Made by a program: the position numbers and the translations under genes. From Rubritepida flocculans DSM 14296 (lineage in GTDB: Bacteria; Pseudomonadota; Alphaproteobacteria; Acetobacterales; Acetobacteraceae), in assembly GCF_000425365.1 (NCBI RefSeq), contig NZ_AUDH01000001.1, forward strand, positions 124,001-188,000: a stretch of 64,000 bases of DNA. The letters run 5' to 3'. Positions 52,717 through 62,676 of the stretch are shown piece by piece; the stretch's first letter is position 1; each line of letters opens with the position of its first letter. A model generated the notes under the pieces. The model saw only the letters and a program-made list of their open reading frames with translations. It ran no database searches and had not been told where the DNA came from.

Positions 52717-54915
52717 ATGTCGGAACTCGCGCAGGAGGCAGGGAGGCTGGCGCGACCGCCCTCGCCCCGGCCTGCGCCGCCCCCCGCCGCCACCCCGCCC
52801 CCCGCGCCGGGCCTGCTCGCCCTCGCCGCGGCGCGGATCACGCCGGCCCAGCTTCTCACCACCGCCTGGCTGCGGCGGCGCGCGCTGCTGCTCGCCTTCC
52901 TGCTGCCGACGGCGGCAGGGCTCGGCCTCGCCCTGCTGCGCCCGCCCCTGTTCCAGGCGGAGATGGCGATGCTCGTCCAGGTCAGCCGCGAGGCGCTGGG
53001 CGGGCAGGACATCGCGGGGCTCGGGCCCATGGTCATGTCGGTCGAGCAGCTCAAGGTGGTGCGGGCGGAGATGGAGATCGCCACCAGCGCCCCCGTGCTG
53101 CGCGCCGCCGCCGAGCGGCTGGGCCCCGCCACCGTGCTGCCGGGGATCGATTCGCCCTCCCTCTGGCCCTGGCGGCGCCCGCCCCCCACGCCGGAGGCGC
53201 GGCTCGCCCTCGCCGCCGAGGCGCTGGGCCGGCTGGTGAAGGCCGAGACGGAGCCCTCCACCAACATCCTGCGCCTCACCGCCCGCGCCAGCGAGCGCGA
53301 GCGCGCCATCGCCCTGGTGCGCGCGGTGGGCGAGGCCTATCTGCGCCAGCGCGGGGCGGTGCTGGCCGAGGGCGCGGCCCGGCTGCTGGGCGAGGATCTG
53401 AGCCGCCAGAGCGCCGAGCTGCGCGAGCTGGAGCGCGAGATCGCCGCCGCCAAGCTGCGCTTCGAGGTGACCGACCTCGCGCAGGACATCGCCCTCGCCG
53501 CCAACCGGCTGGACGGGCTGCTGCTGCGCGAGAACGCGCTGCGCGAGCAGCGCGCCGCGGCCGAGGCGCAGCTCGCCGCCGGGCGCCAGGCGCTGGCCGC
53601 GATGCCCGAGCGCGTCTTCGCCGGCAGCGACGCCGCCACCGCCGGCCCCAATGACGAAATCCGCAACACCCTCGCCCGGCTGCTGCAGGAGCGCGAGCAC
53701 CTGCAGCGCCACTACGCGCCCGGCGACCCGCTGCTGCGCGACCTGGAGGGGCGCATCGCCATCGCCCGGCAGACCCTGGCGCAGAGCGGCTTCGCCACCC
53801 GGCGCGAGGTGCGCAACCCCGCCTGGGACCAGCTCAACGCCCGGGTGGCGCAGCTCCAGATCGAGGCGGAATCGCTCGGCCGGCAGCTCGAGGAGGTGCG
53901 CCGCCTGCGCGCCGAGGCCGAGCAGCGCCGCGCCACGCTGCTCTCCGCCGAGACGGTGCTGCGCGACCTGACACGGCGGCGCGACGCGCTGGAGGGCATC
54001 CTGCGCACCTTCACCACCCGCGAGGCCGGGGTGCGGCTGGAGGAGGACGCCCGCCGCTCGGGCGGCGCGGCGGTGCAGGTGGTGCAGCCCGCCACCGCGC
54101 CGCTCTCGGGCGAGAGCCGAGCGCCGCTCTTCGCCGCCGCGGGGCTCAGCGGGGGCCTGACCCTCTCGGGCGGGCTGCTGCTGCTGCTGACGGCGACGCG
54201 GCGCAGCCTCGTCACCCGGGCCGAGGCGCGGGAGACGCTCGGCCTGCCGGCGCTGGCCGGCTTCCCGCCGCTCGGCCCGGCCCCGCGCGAGGAGCCGGCC
54301 CTGGCCGAGCTCGCGGCGCTGCTGCTCGACGCCCGGCGCGGGCGCGGCGAGGGCGCGGCGGTGCTGCTGCTGCCCGCCGGCGCGGGGGCGGACGAACGCC
54401 AGGGTCTCGCCCGCGCCCTGGCGCTCGAGGCCGGCGCCCGCGCCCGCCGCCCCACCCTGCTGCTCGACCTGGAGAGCGACGGCGCGGCGCATCTGCGCGC
54501 CCTGGGCGGCGCGCCCGAGCCGGTGGAGGAGCGCGTGCCGGGCCATGTGCTGGCCTTCCCCACCGCCTGCGAGACGCTCTGGGTGGCCAATGAGTCCCAG
54601 CACAGCCATCTGACCGACCCGCATGCCGGCATGGCCGAGGCCGAGCGGCTGCTCGGCCTGCTGCGGCGGGAGTTCGAGCTGATCCTGATGGTGGGCGGCC
54701 CGCCGGGCGAGAGCTATGCGCTGCGCCGCCTCGCGGCGCTGGCGGACGCGACGGTGCCGGTGGTGAACGCCGCCACCACCACCCTGCCCGCGGCCCGGGC
54801 CGCGGTGGAGGCGCTGCGCGCGGCCGGGGCGGCGCTGCCCGGCTTCGTCTTCACCGGCGAGGCCCGGGTGCTGCCGCCCGGCCTTGCTCGGCTCGTCGGC
54901 GTGGAGGCGGGCTGA
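52717..54915 (+). CDS. Wzz/Wzc-type chain-length protein with degenerate kinase domain
   Basis: A 732-residue polysaccharide copolymerase. After a Pro-rich N-terminus there is one membrane segment (about 56-76) and a Wzz domain (FQAEMAMLVQVSREALGG). A long coiled coil with Gln/Arg/Glu repeats follows (about 215-430), then a second membrane segment (about 470-493), then a cytoplasmic BY-kinase-like domain. The latter has PAGAGADERQG where a Walker A GxxGxGKS/T is expected, and no C-terminal tyrosine cluster. It is therefore probably not an active tyrosine kinase. It would set polymer length with the polymerase at 45068. ATG 52717 follows GGGAG. Confidence 0.85.
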   Translation: MSELAQEAGRLARPPSPRPAPPPAATPPPAPGLLALAAARITPAQLLTTAWLRRRALLLAFLLPTAAGLGLALLRPPLFQAEMAMLVQVSREALGGQDIAGLGPMVMSVEQLKVVRAEMEIATSAPVLRAAAERLGPATVLPGIDSPSLWPWRRPPPTPEARLALAAEALGRLVKAETEPSTNILRLTARASERERAIALVRAVGEAYLRQRGAVLAEGAARLLGEDLSRQSAELRELEREIAAAKLRFEVTDLAQDIALAANRLDGLLLRENALREQRAAAEAQLAAGRQALAAMPERVFAGSDAATAGPNDEIRNTLARLLQEREHLQRHYAPGDPLLRDLEGRIAIARQTLAQSGFATRREVRNPAWDQLNARVAQLQIEAESLGRQLEEVRRLRAEAEQRRATLLSAETVLRDLTRRRDALEGILRTFTTREAGVRLEEDARRSGGAAVQVVQPATAPLSGESRAPLFAAAGLSGGLTLSGGLLLLLTATRRSLVTRAEARETLGLPALAGFPPLGPAPREEPALAELAALLLDARRGRGEGAAVLLLPAGAGADERQGLARALALEAGARARRPTLLLDLESDGAAHLRALGGAPEPVEERVPGHVLAFPTACETLWVANESQHSHLTDPHAGMAEAERLLGLLRREFELILMVGGPPGESYALRRLAALADATVPVVNAATTTLPAARAAVEALRAAGAALPGFVFTGEARVLPPGLARLVGVEAG

Positions 54916-54934
54916 CGCCCGCCCCCGCTCCGCG

Positions 54935-56017
54935 TCACGGCATCGCGACGTCGATGCCCTGGTAGAAGTAGTTCATCGCGCGGATCTGGTCGTCCGTCAG
55001 GCGCTGGCCGGCGGGGATCACCGTCTGGCCGTCCTGCCGCACGATCGGCCCGTCGAACGGGTGCAGCGCGCCGCTGGCCAGCGCGTCGCGGATGCGCGCG
55101 GCCTCGCTCGCCTCCTCGGGCGTCATGTTCGTGAAGGGGGCGAGGCGGAACATGCCCGAACCCAGCCCGCCCCAGGTGTCGGCCGGGCGCCAGTTGCCCT
55201 CCAGCACGGCGCGCGCGCGCTCGGCGTAGTAGTCGCCCCAGTTGTTCACGCTGGAGGTGAGGTGCGCGCGCGGCGCGAAGCGCGTCATGTCGCTGGCCTG
55301 GCCGAAGCCGAACACGTTGCCGCGCTGCTCGGCGAGCTGCAGCGGCGCGGGGCTGTCGGTGTGCTGGCAGATCACGTCGCAGCCCTGGTCCATCAGCGCG
55401 CGCGCGGCGTCCGCCTCGCGGCCCGGGTTGAACCATGCGTTCACCCACACCACGCGGATGCGCATCTGCGGGTCCACGCTCCAGGCGCCGCGCATCACGG
55501 TGTTGATGGCGTGGATCACCTCCGGCACCGGGAAGGAGGCGACGTAGCCGATGGTCTTGCTGCGCGACTTGCGCGCGGCGATCACGCCCTGGACGTAGCG
55601 CCCCTCGTAGAAGCGCGCGTTGTAGATGGCGAGGTTGGGGCCCGTGGCCGTGCCCGTCGCGCTCTCCCACATCACGTTCGGGTGCTGCGGCGCGATGCGC
55701 TGCGTGGGCGCGAAGTAGGAGAAGCTGGTGGTGAAGATCAGGCGCGAGCCGGTGCGGACGAGCTGCGTGGCCACGCGGTCGAAATCCGGCGGCGCGACGC
55801 TCTCGACCTGGGTGGCGGTGACGCGGTTGCCCAGCACCTCCAGCATCCGGCGGCGGCCCTGGTCGTGCATGGTGGACCAGCCGAAATCGCCCACCGGGCC
55901 GATCAGGATGAAGCCGACATTGAGCGGCCCGCCCTGCGCGACGGCAGGGCCGGTCAGCGCCGAGACGCCGGCCAGCGCGCCGGCGCCGGCCATCAGGGAG
56001 CGGCGGGACAGGGTCAT
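54935..56017 (-). CDS. BMP family ABC transporter substrate-binding protein
   Basis: A 360-residue periplasmic protein of the basic-membrane-protein (Med/BMP) family. It has a twin-arginine-like signal (TLSRRSLMAGAGALAG, cleavage near AVAQG). Family blocks are NVGFILIGPVGDFGWSTMHD, PQHPNVMWESATG, VQGVIAARKSRSKTIGYVAS and DVICQHTDSPAPLQ. Characterised relatives bind nucleosides or purines. Last gene of the importer operon reading leftwards. GAGGAG lies about 10 bases before the chosen ATG. It is convergent with the Wzz-like gene. Confidence 0.9.
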   Translation of the reverse strand: MTLSRRSLMAGAGALAGVSALTGPAVAQGGPLNVGFILIGPVGDFGWSTMHDQGRRRMLEVLGNRVTATQVESVAPPDFDRVATQLVRTGSRLIFTTSFSYFAPTQRIAPQHPNVMWESATGTATGPNLAIYNARFYEGRYVQGVIAARKSRSKTIGYVASFPVPEVIHAINTVMRGAWSVDPQMRIRVVWVNAWFNPGREADAARALMDQGCDVICQHTDSPAPLQLAEQRGNVFGFGQASDMTRFAPRAHLTSSVNNWGDYYAERARAVLEGNWRPADTWGGLGSGMFRLAPFTNMTPEEASEAARIRDALASGALHPFDGPIVRQDGQTVIPAGQRLTDDQIRAMNYFYQGIDVAMP

Positions 56018-56095
56018 CGAGAGCGGTCTCCTCGTTGCGCGGCCGAAGCGGCGGCGCGATGTCATAATCCCGGATTAAGCAAATGTCATGCCCGA

Positions 56096-57013
56096 TCAGC
56101 GATCCGGCACGAAGGGCGTGCCCAGCGCCGCCGGCCCCGCCGCCCCGCCGCGCCGCAGCCGCATGATCAGCACCAGAACGAGGATGGTGATGAGGTAGGG
56201 CAGCGCCGAGAGAAGCTGCGAGGGCACGGGCACGCCTGCCCCCTGCGCGTGCAGTTGCAGGATGGTGATGCCGCCGAACAGATAGGCGCCGATGGCCGCG
56301 CGCCAGGGCAGCCAGGAGGCGAAGACCACGATGGCCAGCGCGATCCAGCCGCGCCCGCCCGTCATCCCCGAGGTCCAGAACGGGGTGTAGACCAGCGAGA
56401 GATAGGCCCCCGCCAGCCCCGCGCAGGCGCCCCCGAACAGGATGGCGAGGAAGCGGATTCGCAGCACCGGATAGCCCAGCGCATGGGCCGAGGCGTGGTT
56501 CTCGCCGCAGGCGCGCAGCACCAGCCCCGCCTTGCTGCGCCAGAGGAACCACGACACGCCCACCACCAGCGCGAAGGAGGCATAGACGAAGGGATCCTGC
56601 GCGAAGAACACCGGGCCGAGGAAGGGGATCTCCGACAGCAGGGGAATCTCGATCCTGCCGATGCCCGCGCGCTGCACGCCCACGAAGGGCGCGCCTACCA
56701 CGCCCGATAGGCCGAGGCCGAAGATGGAGAGCGCGAGCCCCGCCGCCACCTGATTCGTGGCGAGCCCGAGCGTGAGGAAGGCGAAGACCGCCGCCAGCGC
56801 CATCCCCGCCAGCACCGCCGCCAGCACCCCGAAGGCCGAGTTGCCCGTGGTGATGGCCGCGGCGATGCCCGCCGCCGCGCCCATGATCATCATCCCCTCG
56901 ACGCCGAGGTTCAGCACCCCCGCGCGCTCCACCACCAGCTCGCCGATCGCGGCGATGAGCAGCGGCGTGGAGGCGGTGATGACGGTGAGAAGGATGGCTT
57001 CCAGCAGAGTCAT
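56096..57013 (-). CDS. ABC transporter permease, BMP-type importer (second permease)
   Basis: A 305-residue membrane permease of the RbsC-like type with 8-10 hydrophobic segments. ERAGVLNLGVEGMMIMGAAA is the family signature near the N-terminus. NHASAHALGYPVLRIRFLAI, followed by LFGGACAGLAGAYLSL, is the coupling region that meets the ATPase. It pairs with the permease at 57666. The two are separated by a 650-bp tandem-repeat region rather than overlapping, as they usually do. The ATG lies at the very edge of that region with no obvious ribosome site. Confidence 0.9.
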   Translation of the reverse strand: MTLLEAILLTVITASTPLLIAAIGELVVERAGVLNLGVEGMMIMGAAAGIAAAITTGNSAFGVLAAVLAGMALAAVFAFLTLGLATNQVAAGLALSIFGLGLSGVVGAPFVGVQRAGIGRIEIPLLSEIPFLGPVFFAQDPFVYASFALVVGVSWFLWRSKAGLVLRACGENHASAHALGYPVLRIRFLAILFGGACAGLAGAYLSLVYTPFWTSGMTGGRGWIALAIVVFASWLPWRAAIGAYLFGGITILQLHAQGAGVPVPSQLLSALPYLITILVLVLIMRLRRGGAAGPAALGTPFVPDR

Positions 57014-57018
57014 TTTGT

Positions 57019-57611
57019 GCCCTCAAGCGCCGGGCGCGCGCTCCGCGCGCTTGGCTTCGCCGCGCCACTGGCGGGCCGGGCGGCACGGGGGAGCGGGCGG
57101 CGCCGGCCGCCGTGCGGCCGGAAAAGCAGGGAGGGCCGGCCTCTGCCTCGAAGGACGGTCCGGCCCTCAAGCGCCGGGCGCGCGCTCCGCGCGCTTGGCT
57201 TCGCCGCGCCACTGGCGGGCCGGGCGGCACGGTGGAGCGGGCGGCGCCGGCCGCCGTGCGGCCGGAAAAGCAGGGAGGGCCGGCCTCTGCCTCGAAGGAC
57301 GGTCCGGCCCTCAAACGCCGGGCGCGCGCGCCGCGCGCTGGGCTTCGCCGCGCCACTGGCGGGCCGGGCGGCACGGGGGAGCGGGCGGCGCCGGCCGCCG
57401 TGCGGCCGGAAAAGCAGGGAGGGCCGGCCTCTGCCTCGAAGGACGGTCCGGCCCTCAAACGCCGGGCGCGCGCTCCGCGCGCTTGGCTTCGCCGCGCCAC
57501 TGGCGGGCCGGGCGGCACGGTGGAGCGGGCGGCGCCGGCCGCCGTGCGGCCGGAAGCGGGGAGGGCCGGGCTGCCCCTCGCGGGGCGGTCCGGGCCTCCA
57601 CGCCGGGCGCG
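57019..57611. repeat. 144-bp direct tandem repeat array (four units plus degenerate fifth)
   Basis: Units begin GCCCTCAA(G/A)CGCCGGGCG at 57019, 57163, 57307 and 57451, exactly 144 bp apart; a diverged partial fifth starts near 57594. Each unit holds hairpins: CCGGCCGC/GCGGCCGG with a 3-base loop, GCGCGC/GCGCGC, and GGGCCGG/CCGGCCC. Units 1 and 3 have GGGGGAG where units 2 and 4 have GGTGGAG. Units 1-2 share CAAGCG while 3-4 share CAAACG. This suggests duplication of a two-unit block. It fills most of the 652-bp gap between two permease genes. No independent gene is credible here; 144 is a multiple of three, so spurious frames stay open. Confidence 0.93.
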
Positions 57612-57635
57612 CCGGCGGCTTTGCCGCCGGATTTT
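57612..57635 (+). terminator. Perfect hairpin with T-rich tail beside the tandem array
   Basis: Arms CCGGCGGC and GCCGCCGG around TTT, followed on the plus strand by ATTTT. It looks like an intrinsic terminator for plus-strand transcription, yet no plus-strand gene lies upstream. It may block antisense reading of the importer operon or be part of the repeat's origin. Confidence 0.5.
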
Positions 57636-57665
57636 CGCAAGGGGGCGCTGCTTCTGTTTGGGCGC

Positions 57666-58739
57666 TCACGCCGCGGCCCCCCGCACAAGCCGCAGGCGGT
57701 AGAGCAGCAGCGTATCGCAGGCCAGCACGTAGAACAGCAGCAGCCCCTGGAACACGCGCGTCACGTCCAGCGGCAGGCGCAGAAGGATTTGCGCGTTCTC
57801 GCCGCCGATGAAGGTGATGGCGAGGAAGACGCCCGCGATCAGGCAGCCCAGCGGGTTCAGCCGCCCGAGGAAGGCCACGATGATCGCGGTGAAACCGTAG
57901 CCCGGCGAGATGCTGGGCTGAAGCTGCCGCACCGTGCCCGCCGCCTCCAGGATGCCCGCCAGCCCCGCCAGCGCGCCGGAGATGGCGAAGACCGTCCAGG
58001 TCAGTTTCTTCTCGGAAAAGCCGGCGAAGCGCGCGGCGCGCGGCGCCTCGCCCACCAGGCGGATTTCGAAGCCCTTGAGCGTGCGCGCCACCAGCACCGC
58101 CATCAGCGCCACCACCAGCAGCATGATGGGCGTGCCGATGTTCAGCCGCCCGCCCTCCATCAGCAGCGGGATGGTGGCCTCGGGCTCGAAGATCACGGTC
58201 TGCGGCATGTTGAAGCCGTGCGGGTCGCGCCAGGGGCCGCGCACCAGCCAGTCCATCAGCAGCTCGGCCACATAGACGAGCATGAGGCTGGTCAGGATTT
58301 CGTTCGCGCCGAAGCGCGTCTTGAGCAGCGCGGGGATCAGCGCGAAGAGCGCGCCGCCCACCGCCCCGCAGCCCAGCATGGCGGGCAGCAGCCACCAGCC
58401 GTCGGGCGCGCCATGGGTGGCGATGGCCAGCCAGCTCCCGGCCAGCGCGCCCATGAGGAACTGCCCCTCGGCGCCGATGTTCCAGTTGTTCGAGCGGTAG
58501 CAGAGCGACAGGCCCACGGCGATCAGCACCAGCGGCGTCGCCTTCACCGCGACTTCCTGCAGCCCCCAGGAGTCGGAGAGCGGCATCACGAAATAGATGT
58601 GCAGCGCCCGCCACGGGTCATGGCCCAGCGCGGCGAAGATGACGATGGCCGAGAGCAGCGTCAGCGCCACCGCCAGCAGCGGCGAGCCGATCTGCAGCGC
58701 GAGCGGCGTCTCGGCCCGGCGTTCGAGGACGAAGCGCAT
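57666..58739 (-). CDS. ABC transporter permease, BMP-type importer (first permease)
   Basis: A 357-residue membrane protein with 8-10 hydrophobic segments. YRSNNWNIGAEGQFLMGALAG is the signature of the BMP/nucleoside importer permease, and VGEAPRAARFAGFSEKKLTW lies near the ATPase-coupling site. ATG at 58739 gives MRFVLERR; the codon before it is GTG and could also be read. It follows the ATPase gene across a 115-bp gap with a 57-bp tandem duplication. Confidence 0.9.
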   Translation of the reverse strand: MRFVLERRAETPLALQIGSPLLAVALTLLSAIVIFAALGHDPWRALHIYFVMPLSDSWGLQEVAVKATPLVLIAVGLSLCYRSNNWNIGAEGQFLMGALAGSWLAIATHGAPDGWWLLPAMLGCGAVGGALFALIPALLKTRFGANEILTSLMLVYVAELLMDWLVRGPWRDPHGFNMPQTVIFEPEATIPLLMEGGRLNIGTPIMLLVVALMAVLVARTLKGFEIRLVGEAPRAARFAGFSEKKLTWTVFAISGALAGLAGILEAAGTVRQLQPSISPGYGFTAIIVAFLGRLNPLGCLIAGVFLAITFIGGENAQILLRLPLDVTRVFQGLLLFYVLACDTLLLYRLRLVRGAAA

Positions 58740-58747
58740 CACCCCGC

Positions 58748-58852
58748 CTCCGATCGCCGGAGGGCGCGAGCCCGGAGGCGTGAATCGGCGGCGCGGAAAT
58801 CCCGCTCCGATCGCCGGAGGGCGCGCGCCCGGAGGCGTGAATCGGCGGCGCG
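58748..58852. repeat. 57-bp tandem duplication in the importer operon
   Basis: A 48-base unit beginning CTCCGATCGCCGGAGGGCGC occurs at 58748-58795 and 58805-58852, period 57, differing at about one position. Each unit contains the small palindrome CTCCG...CGGAG. It occupies nearly the entire gap between the ATPase and first permease genes. No ribosome site of its own is seen in it. Confidence 0.88.
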
Positions 58853-58854
58853 CA

Positions 58855-60399
<1,545 letters not shown>

Positions 60400-60574
60400 C
60401 GTCTCGCTCGGCCAAGGGTGACGCCGGAGGAAGCAGAGCCGGCCGGATGGGCCGAGGCTGCCGGACCCGCGTCCCCATGCGGAGATGAACTCCCCGCAAT
60501 CTCCCCTTCTGGCGCTTTAGCGGAGGCGCGCGGCCTTGCAAAGACGGGTGCGGGCGGCGGCCAGGCCGGGCGTA

Positions 60575-61384
60575 TCAGGGCCGCTCGCCCCGCGCGACAC
60601 GGGCGGCGATCTCCTCCAGCACGGGCGGCAGATCGGCGATGCCGTCCACCACATGGTGCGCCCCGGCGGCGCGCAGCGCCCAGGCGGCGCGGGCGCGGTG
60701 GGCGGCGCGCTCCTCCGCCGTGCAGGCGGCCAGCTCCGCCAGCGAGAGGCCGCACTCGTTGCCCGTCAGCGCCACGCCCACCGTCCAGCAGCCCGCCGCC
60801 ACGCCCTCGGCGATGCCGGGGGGCGTGTCGTCCACCTTCACGCAGGCCCATGCGGGGTCCACGTCGAGCTCGAGGAAGCAGCGGTACATCATCAGCGCCG
60901 AGGGCCGCCCGCGCGGCAGATCCCCCGCGCAGACCAGGTTGTCCGGCGCGTAGCCCTGCGCGGCGGCGAGCGGCAGCAGCGGCGCCATGATCTCGCGCGT
61001 GTAGCCCGTGGTGCTGCCGATCCTGAGGCCGCGCGCGCGCAGCCAGGCCGCGGTCTCGGCCGCGCCGGGAATGAGCGCGGCGTGCTCGGGCAGCGTCACC
61101 ACCTGCGCGTTGAGCGGCACGAACACCTCATGGATGGCGTCCGCATCGGCGTCGCCGAAGTCGCGCCCATGGGCGGCGCGCCAGGCGTCGGCGATGCGCG
61201 GGATGCGGCCGAGCGCGCGGATGTGGTCCCATTTCGCCAGCCCCATGGGGCCGCGCGCCTCGGCGATGGTGATCTCCACGCCGAAGCGGCGGAACACCTC
61301 GACGAAGGCGCCCATGGGCGCGCGGCTGCCGTGGTCGAGCACCGTGCCCGCCCAGTCGAGGATGACAGCCTTCAGCGTGCTCAT
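60575..61384 (-). CDS. phnX: Phosphonoacetaldehyde hydrolase (phosphonatase)
   Basis: A HAD-superfamily enzyme of 269 residues that cleaves the C-P bond of phosphonoacetaldehyde to acetaldehyde and phosphate. The nucleophile is Asp10 in VILDWAGTVLDHGS. The Schiff-base lysine is Lys51 in GPMGLAKWDHIRALGRIPRI, the residue that separates phosphonatase from other HAD proteins. GSTTGYTREIM and CVKVDDTPPGIAEGVAAGCW are further motifs. The ATG overlaps the stop of the FAD oxidase gene (ATGA). Last gene of a leftward pair. Confidence 0.95.
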   Translation of the reverse strand: MSTLKAVILDWAGTVLDHGSRAPMGAFVEVFRRFGVEITIAEARGPMGLAKWDHIRALGRIPRIADAWRAAHGRDFGDADADAIHEVFVPLNAQVVTLPEHAALIPGAAETAAWLRARGLRIGSTTGYTREIMAPLLPLAAAQGYAPDNLVCAGDLPRGRPSALMMYRCFLELDVDPAWACVKVDDTPPGIAEGVAAGCWTVGVALTGNECGLSLAELAACTAEERAAHRARAAWALRAAGAHHVVDGIADLPPVLEEIAARVARGERP

Positions 61385-62511
61385 GCGCTCTCTCCCAGAA
61401 GTTCGGCCAGCGTCTCCTCCGCGATGGCGAAGGCGGTGGAGGCGCCGGTGCCGCTCGTCACCATCACGAGGCGGATGTTGGGCGCCGGCGCGTCGCGGAA
61501 CATGAGCCTGTCGGGCGCGGAGGCGTAGATGCCCGTCCAGCGCGCGATCACCGGCGGCGGGGCGATGCCGAGCGCGGCCCGGAACTCCTCCAGGATCAGC
61601 GCGTCCACCGCCTCGGGCTGGAAGGGATCGGGCGTGGTTCCGTAATGGTGGCTGTCGCCCACCACGAGCGATCCGTCGGCCGACTGCACGACGATGAGGT
61701 GCACGCCGTTGTCGAGCTGCGCGCGCTGTTCGCGCAGCAGCACGTGGCGCAGCGCCTCGGCCTGCGGCAGCTCCGCATAGCCGAGGTAGCGCACGAGGCC
61801 GAGGTCGCTCATCACCGCCGCGGGCAGGCGGAAGCCTGGATCGGCGAGGCGCAGCATGTGCAGCTTGCACTTCGTCACGCCCTGCGCGGCGATGCGCTCG
61901 GGAAAGAGCGTCAGGAAGTCGTCGCCGGGGCAGACGACGATGCGCGGCGCGGCGAAGCGGCCCGCGCTGGTGTCCACCCCCGCCTCGTCCACGCCGCGCA
62001 CCAGGATGTTGCGGCGGATGGCGACACCCTGCGTCGCTTCCAGCCAGGCCGCCAGGCGCGGGATGGCCTCGCGGCTCTCCACCCGGCGCTCATGCGGGCT
62101 CCAGAGCAGGGCGCGGGGCGCGCCGCGCGCGAGATCGGGGAAGCGGCGCGCCGCCTCGGCGCCGTCGAGCAGCGCGCAGCCCGCGCCCATCTCCGTGCGC
62201 GCGAAGGCCTCCAGCACCGCGGCCGATTCCGCGCGCCGCGCCAGCACCGCAAGGCCGTGCTGCAGCACCTCGATGCCGGCCTGGGGCGCCACCTCTTCCC
62301 AGACATCGCGCGAGCGCATGGCGCGCCGCCAGCAGGCCCCCGCCTGCTGGCCGGTGACGGTGACGAAGCCGAAATTGCGCACCGAGGCGCCATTGGCCTG
62401 CGCGTCGCGGTCCAGCACCAGCGCCTTCAGCCCGCGCCGCGCCGCCGCCAGCGCATGGGCGAGGCCGAGGATGCCCGCGCCCACGATGATCACATCCGCA
62501 GCCTTGCCCAT
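61381..62511 (-). CDS. FAD-dependent oxidoreductase of phosphonate operons (TIGR03364-like)
   Basis: A 376-residue DAO-fold flavoenzyme. The FAD motif is DVIIVGAGILGLAHALAAAR, followed by QANGASVRNFGFVTVTGQQ, a signature of the family found beside phosphonatase genes. Near the end is MVTSGTGASTAFAIAEE. Members of this family in phosphonate clusters have been linked to oxidation of N-methylated 2-aminoethylphosphonate or of 2-aminoethylphosphonate-type amines; I cannot tell which applies. Coupled to phnX, it may supply phosphonoacetaldehyde directly, since no PhnW transaminase is in the window. The start at 62511 is favoured by AGGCGGG; ATG 62535 is possible. Confidence 0.87.
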   Translation of the reverse strand: MGKAADVIIVGAGILGLAHALAAARRGLKALVLDRDAQANGASVRNFGFVTVTGQQAGACWRRAMRSRDVWEEVAPQAGIEVLQHGLAVLARRAESAAVLEAFARTEMGAGCALLDGAEAARRFPDLARGAPRALLWSPHERRVESREAIPRLAAWLEATQGVAIRRNILVRGVDEAGVDTSAGRFAAPRIVVCPGDDFLTLFPERIAAQGVTKCKLHMLRLADPGFRLPAAVMSDLGLVRYLGYAELPQAEALRHVLLREQRAQLDNGVHLIVVQSADGSLVVGDSHHYGTTPDPFQPEAVDALILEEFRAALGIAPPPVIARWTGIYASAPDRLMFRDAPAPNIRLVMVTSGTGASTAFAIAEETLAELLGESA

Positions 62512-62676
62512 CCCGCCTGCCCGATTCCGCGCCATGAAGCTAGCCGCCCGGCCGCGCGGGGCCAGACTCCGCCGCCCGCGCCGGAGGATTTCACGCCATT
62601 GTCACACACTCCGCGTTCCCTCCGGAACCGGGCCCGGTCAACCTCGCGCGCCACTCGCCAACAGGGAGACGCCTTC

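Noticed and set aside
54714-57518. Minus-strand frame encoding 48-residue tandem repeats fused to a long Arg/Ala-rich stretch
   Set aside because: It results from the 144-bp period being a multiple of three. It runs out of frame through the BMP receptor and permease genes, which have clear family matches.
57019-57611. Possible CRISPR array
   Set aside because: The repeats are contiguous 144-bp units with no short conserved repeat separated by unique spacers, and no cas genes are nearby.
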